The notes beneath the pieces are model-generated. The model did not search any database and was not told where the DNA came from. It saw nothing but the letters and a program-made list of their open reading frames with translations. Both the position numbers and the translations under genes were made by a program. Shown here piece after piece: positions 58,431 to 64,000 of a stretch of 64,000 nucleotides of DNA (position 1 is its first letter; the number at the start of each line of letters is the position of its first letter). Source of the DNA: Paragonimus skrjabini miyazakii (lineage: Eukaryota; Platyhelminthes; Trematoda; Plagiorchiida; Troglotrematidae); assembly GCA_014338405.1 (NCBI GenBank), contig JTDE01021385.1, positions 1 through 64,000 of the forward strand. The letters are read 5' to 3'.

Positions 58431-61400
58431 ACTGAGTTGCCCGGCTGGGTTGCTGCTAATGAACTTTTAGAAAATTTGCCTCCTCTAAAAACTAAAATGA
58501 ACATGCTTCGAATGTGAACAGTTGTAAACTGTATCGTCATACCTTCCGTTAGAGATTAGTGTTAGTCAGATCGATATGTAGTAAAGAACAGCAAAACAGT
58601 TAAACGGTCGTGGCAACATGGCAAACAGGATGTGCGTGATTGTAGCTATCCCAAACTCAACAAACGTATGAGTCCAAAGCAAGTTTACTACTTTCCAGAC
58701 TATTAACTTTGAAATACACTTTTTAGATTAGCGTGTGTTCTATGTTATATATCGCTTGGAACAATTCTCTTTCTGGACTGAAAATTAAAGAATTGGAAGT
58801 GTCTAAAGATCTAGAACAAATAAGTTGTTGTAGAAACGACAAAATTTGGATAAGCTGTTGTCATGTATTAGTAGTTGGTGGAGGTCAACAACAAAAGTTT
58901 ACACGATGTATCCGGAAAACTTTCATCCGACCTTTACAGGTGCTTAACACAATTAACTGAGTTCCTTAAAGCAAATCAGTCTGTTCACCAACAAGTCAAA
59001 GAATGAAATTTCAGGCGTAAAATAACGTTTAAAAAGTAGTGTTCGTAACCACAGCAATGGTACATTTTTATTGGTTTCGTTATGTTATATGTTCCATTGA
59101 CGTCGAAAAACACTAGTCTCTATAGTGCACTGTTGAAAAACGGCCAACTTTTGATCAGTATTGTTGCGTATGACCAGCCAGTTTCCTGTCTTCTATCCGT
59201 TAGCGATTAATTGAGCTAACAGGAGGATAGTATCCATCTGAAAGCTCGGGAAGTCAATTAACTGGTAAACATTTAGACATGTAAAATATAGAGAAGAATC
59301 AAAACATAACTCCAAGGACATTTCAATGCCTTGGTAATGTCGTCCATTGCTTTCTAATCAAGCCCAAAAGCAAACATTTTCAATTGAATCTATGAATGAC
59401 GTTATGCAAAATGAAGATATTGGTGTTTATTATAATGATGCACCAAGGATAAATCACATAATCTGAAACAGTAGTTGATTTTCGATTGTTTTGCCTCAAT
59501 CAACAGAATATTGTCCCAACTTGAAGCAACTCCCGTGAGCCACGAATGTTATTTCGGTGAAGATTCTTCCGTATGGGAGATTGTTCTACTCTCACGGAAC
59601 TTGTGAATGTAAGTGTGACACGGTGAATCATACTGCGCTATCAGATATAGTCAGCCAAGTACGAGCAGGAGCTCATGAGTGACGCCGGGATTTCATCAAA
59701 ACTGTCACCAATATCCAAATATACATCAGACCCTTTTAGCACAGGGTAACAATGGAGTAATTTTCCCCCTTCAGTCTGTGGCTACGCCCGTGCAGTTTGT
59801 GAAGAATCACCCATCGAGATCAATAGAAACAAAATACGGAAACAGTTCGGAATATTTAAGAACTTTGGGAATCTTCATGTTTACGCTTCACTCACCCTCT
59901 TTTGGGGTCAAAAGTTACCTCCCATCCCGACGTGTATCATCCGCAAAAATTGAAAATGATTAATAGTAAAGCAATACGCTAAAAAAACTCATCGATGACA
60001 AATATTTATATTTGTAATTGCTAAAACTAGTTATGGAGTTTGTGACTTTCCGGTTTATATTTTCGGTCTTCGATTGTTCATCTAGCATAGTATTAAGATT
60101 GTCAACTTTGTCTCATCAAACGGAGTGACGACATCAGTGCGTAAGAGTTTGAGATCTCCGTCCAGTACGTTCATGGTCTGGTGCACTGGTTATGTCATCC
60201 CGTTTGGTGATGAAATGTTTGCAGTCCAAATGCCAAACCTGATAAACACCGAAGGACAGAAAACATATGGATTGCTTTCACCTTATCAATTATACAAAGG
60301 AACATCTTTTTCATGAAGTGTTAACCCAAATCGAAGGTGCAAAAATACAATTACGAACGTCTTCCTCAAGTTTGTAATAGACTACAACTAGACAGAATCC
60401 CTCAAACGAACCATCTTATATAGTTCAGTGAGTTGCCCTGCTGTCAGCTCGCAAGAAAACTGAGTTTTGTTCCATAAGACTGTTGCGTTTTCGAATTTGT
60501 TCAAAGCAGGTAGTTAGCACAAAACTGTTGAACATGGTGCCAATGTTACTTGAACAGGAGTGTTTCATCTTCTAACAATTTGGACTGATGGAAGCTGTGT
60601 AGTTTCGAAATATGTGTGTCACGATTATTCTAAGATTTGTGTCAAATATACAGCATACTCATTTCAAGGGGGAGTTCTGTCCGTCAGCTATGTGAGTAGT
60701 GTATCAATAAGGAAATCACTCACTGAGTAGAGTACCGTGCATAACTCTCACTTGTGGTAATTTGAGTCACCTTACTAGGTGCGGACTATTTTCGGTCAGC
60801 CTCCACCTGGAGTTAGACATCAAGTCTTTTTTCTGGTTCTTATTCATGAATATTAGGAAATCTATCTGTTCCCGGTTAAAGCTGTCTGTAAAATGTTCAG
60901 CCTATCGAATTTTCACAAGCAATCTCTCTGAAGGCCCTTATCGAAATTTAGCATGTAACTGTTCGTCTATAATTACGTATGGTATACAAACTTTACAGTG
61001 CCAGATACATAAAAGGTCCTTTGCCTGTTGCAACACACAGTGATTCCTGCGTACGTGAATTTTACTTTTCTAGGACGAGATACATTAAGAATATGTAGCT
61101 CCTGGTGCTTCTTTTAAATCGTTAATGACTGGTGCTTGCTCACACAGACCAATCGTATCACACATTTATTGTTGAGTAACAGGATTACAATAGGGAAACC
61201 AGCAAAATGACCTTTTAAGAGTAAATCCAGATTTAGTCGTTTTGAGCGTGGAGGTACATTTGTCGAAGCATAACAATGGTTCAAGAAACATAGACAAGTG
61301 TGATTATGCTATGCCTGAATAGGCCGCATTAGACCGCTAACAGCACGTAGTGTTTAAGTTGAAGTTCAACAGGCATGTTGAAGAGAACCAGTACCGGTTA

Positions 61401-62939
61401 GTTTGATAGTTATTGTTGTAAGCAAGGTTGTTGAAAACAAACCTATTTGCTACGCATTTCATCTTGTGACTAAACCGGTTGTAGCCATGGTAATTATCAT
61501 GAGTGTAAATTTCTTGAACATGGAAAAGTTGCAAGGGAGATGGCGTCAGCTATGAAAAAGTTTTAATATCGAGATTGTTAATTCTGATTTATGCTTCACT
61601 AATTTCACGTTTTTTTATCATGGAAGCAGTACGATACTTTTTGAATACCACTGGAACTGGATCATTGTGCAACATGTTTAGATGAAGCTATTGCACTAGA
61701 ATAAAACATAAGTCTCTATTTCGAACTAATGAAAAACGATGGAGTATTTGCTTGTTAGTATGTCTAATCCATTTATCCATCAATTCCGCTTTGTGGATAA
61801 TTGTTTTCCACACATAGCATCAGTTAGGTGTAATCCGAATGTGCAAAAATCCACACCTGACCGTTGGGTTTCAACTAGAATAAAAACGATTTTTTAAATC
61901 GAATGAAGAGATTGCATGCAAAAATGGCTACGGTATATTTTAACAAATGTACAGACAGTTAATCATCCGAAGAATCAATAGTTGTCGAACAAAACCAATA
62001 GGATTAATGTAACACTCTCACGCCATTGGATCAGTGACTATGTGCGCCACAGTCGATTAATGACGAATTGGTTTAGTAGAACAAAATAGTGTGAGCAAAC
62101 ATAGTTATTGGGAGTAATGTTGCTGAGCTAGAATACGGATTACCAAAACAAAAATGAATTTTCCTAATGACGAACGATGTTACAATTTTTCCTTATAACT
62201 TCAGGCTCTTTAAACGTTCACTTCAATCTATTCACATCAAAATGTGTTTGTATAACGACGAAGTGATATTCTGATATTCACTAGAGTACAATGGGGTCAA
62301 TATGAATTGTTTACGTGATGGGTTTATTTTTTTCAAAACAAAACTGTTTCAGACACTTTTCAAAAAATAGTAGGGATATTTAACAACAAAGTTGTTTAAC
62401 ACAACGCTCTAGAGGTGTTAAGTTTTATGTAACTTTGAAATACTGTCCTTCTGTTGTTTTGTCAGAAAGTGCAATATGTGTTTGTAACCTTGGACCTTAT
62501 TGCAAACACCTGGCGTTTGAGTGACTATATAGGAACAAGGTCATAGGGTCAACAAGAAAACCCAATTGTAAAAATGTGGGCTTCGTTCGATGCTTTGTCA
62601 TTAATCCCACTGTGTTTTTGATTCCGTCCCATAATTGGGGAAGTATAATACACTGTGACAAGTAGGTAACCGAGACCAACTGCGAAATGTTCAACTGTAT
62701 GATATGGTTTCTAAGCTCAGTTGACAGAATGCATTCCGGTTGCCACACGTTATTCTTGTCGCTGGTCTTAATTCAGTCGAGACCCAGATTTGACACCGAT
62801 GTGTCGCTCGTAAATCAGTAAACGTGACATATTGTTTATGAGTTATGTTATTTCAAGTGCTTCATTCTCGTTTATTGAGGACGTCTGAGAGAGAGTGACA
62901 TTATAGTCATGATTATACACTGCTGAGAATTTACATAGT

Positions 62940-63080
62940 TTTGATTACTGATAAATAGTCGAGGATTTGGTTAATATCACTCAAATTTGATCACAGCCTT
63001 TTTGAAAGAGACCGGCTGGACGGTCTACTTGAATACAAAGGCCGCGATAAATATGAGTGGTGTTCAACTTGAAATTGTGT
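62940..63080. repeat. Fold-back SINE tail
   Basis: 62940-63001 is the antisense tail (TTGATTACTGATAAATAGTC and following). 63003-63075 is the sense body (GAAAGAGACCGGCTGGACGG then GAGTGGTGTTCAACTTGAAA). The organisation is as at 1739-1885, switching orientation just 3' of the hammerhead position. Confidence 0.65.
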
Positions 63081-64000
63081 ATTTTTGTTAACCAGACGAT
63101 ATTTTCATTGTTTGGCCTTTTTGGTGATCATACAGATATATTTGGAAATTTAATTTTGTAGCAACAAACTAGAGTATGAATGTGGAAACTACGGAAAACC
63201 TTTTTTGCATGTTGACGCTTGTACATCTAGTTTGTTTCACTATTCTAGGTTTAGATAAGTTTTACAGTTAGCGGTTAGATCGCAATTAGCTGGACATTAT
63301 TCTCAAAGGTATACTGTAGGGAATAGCAATTACCAGTTACTTTACAGAAATTTGTTCAAAACATATGGGTTGAACATCTTTCATATTCCTGTGAGGAATT
63401 TTGGTTTTTGTGAAACAGGTGGCAATAAAAAGCATGTATGCAAAGCAAATTTCTCTTTGCCAGTCTATAAAATGCGGAGTAATAGTCGTATTTGCTTTGT
63501 TTAAGAGCTAATGGTTTGCAATCTCGAATGAAATGATCACCGAAATTGCACACTATCTGTCATCCTAATGTTCTTCAACACCGAGAGCATCTCATGACGC
63601 CCGATCTGCAAACGCTTTTTCTAGTGAGCTACATAATATCGGTCTTAGTGTTGTGACAGATCTGTTTCCCCCGAACAAGCTTTTCTAGCATATTCATTGT
63701 TCCATGCACCAAGGTGTCCTGTTGTTGTTCTGTCATCTGAAATACATAAACACTAGAGTTTTCAAAAATCGACTTGGATTTGCACCGAAACTATGGGAAC
63801 TTTGACAAACAAACCCTAATTAGGGCCTACGTGTATTTTGATCTCTGGAAACGTATACACATTCGTTGAGTGCTGTGTATTGTAAACAATAAACGCGATG
63901 TAATTACGGGAAACGTGCTCCAAACCTGTTGATGATTCACCGTAATCTACAAGGTCATTTCTGATCGCGATTTAGTTGTCACATCTTGTCTAGTCAAGGT

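Larger units (their letters stand above)
40515..64000. other. Downstream intron of the Cav2 gene, running off the window (at least 23,486 nt)
   Basis: The sequence opens with the GTAAGT donor. It contains two candidate solo LTRs, a transposase pseudogene, SINE fragments and two smaller repeat families, listed separately. Stretches 40521-41401, 42744-44312, 45063-46744, 48526-54424 (GC-richer block 50150-50560 unexplained), 55076-56679, 58431-62939 and 63081-64000 hold nothing recognised. The I-II linker exon was not found, so the assignment as a single intron depends on its absence here. Confidence 0.65.

Noticed and set aside
1..64000. CRISPR arrays, bacterial operons or ribosome binding sites
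   Set aside because: The sequence is eukaryotic: spliced exons, Pol III SINEs and LINEs. The regular repeats seen are microsatellites and dispersed elements.

Overview
The window looks like flatworm nuclear DNA, most likely from a digenean trematode (inference). The reasons are very long repeat-filled introns, tRNA-derived SINEs that carry a hammerhead ribozyme in the manner of schistosome Sm-alpha repeats, Penelope-like GIY-YIG retroelement remnants, and an RTE-like non-LTR remnant of a type common in trematodes. Two 100-N blocks (16106-16205 and 38675-38774) show it comes from a scaffolded draft assembly.

Only one host gene is recognisable. It lies on the + strand and is read through four exons (502-602, 14929-15075, 37243-37478, 40411-40514). 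Spliced, they give 195 full codons of repeat I of a Cav2-type (non-L-type) voltage-gated calcium channel alpha-1 subunit: S4 voltage sensor, S5, pore loop with its selectivity-filter glutamate, S6, and the edge of the I-II linker. All joins keep the frame and use GT-AG sites. The introns are 14.3, 22.2 and 2.9 kb, and the gene runs off both ends of the window. No further exon was found in the last 23 kb.

Everything else is intronic, much of it mobile-element debris. The dominant family is a SINE with Pol III A and B boxes followed about 20 nt later by a type I hammerhead, present as roughly two dozen full, truncated or fold-back fragments on both strands. Two ribozymes (36141-36185 and 56896-56940) keep every core base. 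Their stem III is a four-pair palindrome with no loop, so cleavage would probably need a dimer. Other elements are an RTE-like LINE (28480-31460, minus), two Penelope-like 3' ends (18375-19229 minus with an inverted partial copy, and 33778-34590 plus, split by a SINE), an IS630/Tc1-mariner transposase pseudogene (47516-48525), two candidate solo LTRs with 5-bp target duplications (42460-42738 and 44318-44653), a perfect 70-bp palindrome (39914-39983), two smaller unnamed repeat families, and simple repeats.

No operon, CRISPR array, rRNA or functional tRNA gene was seen.
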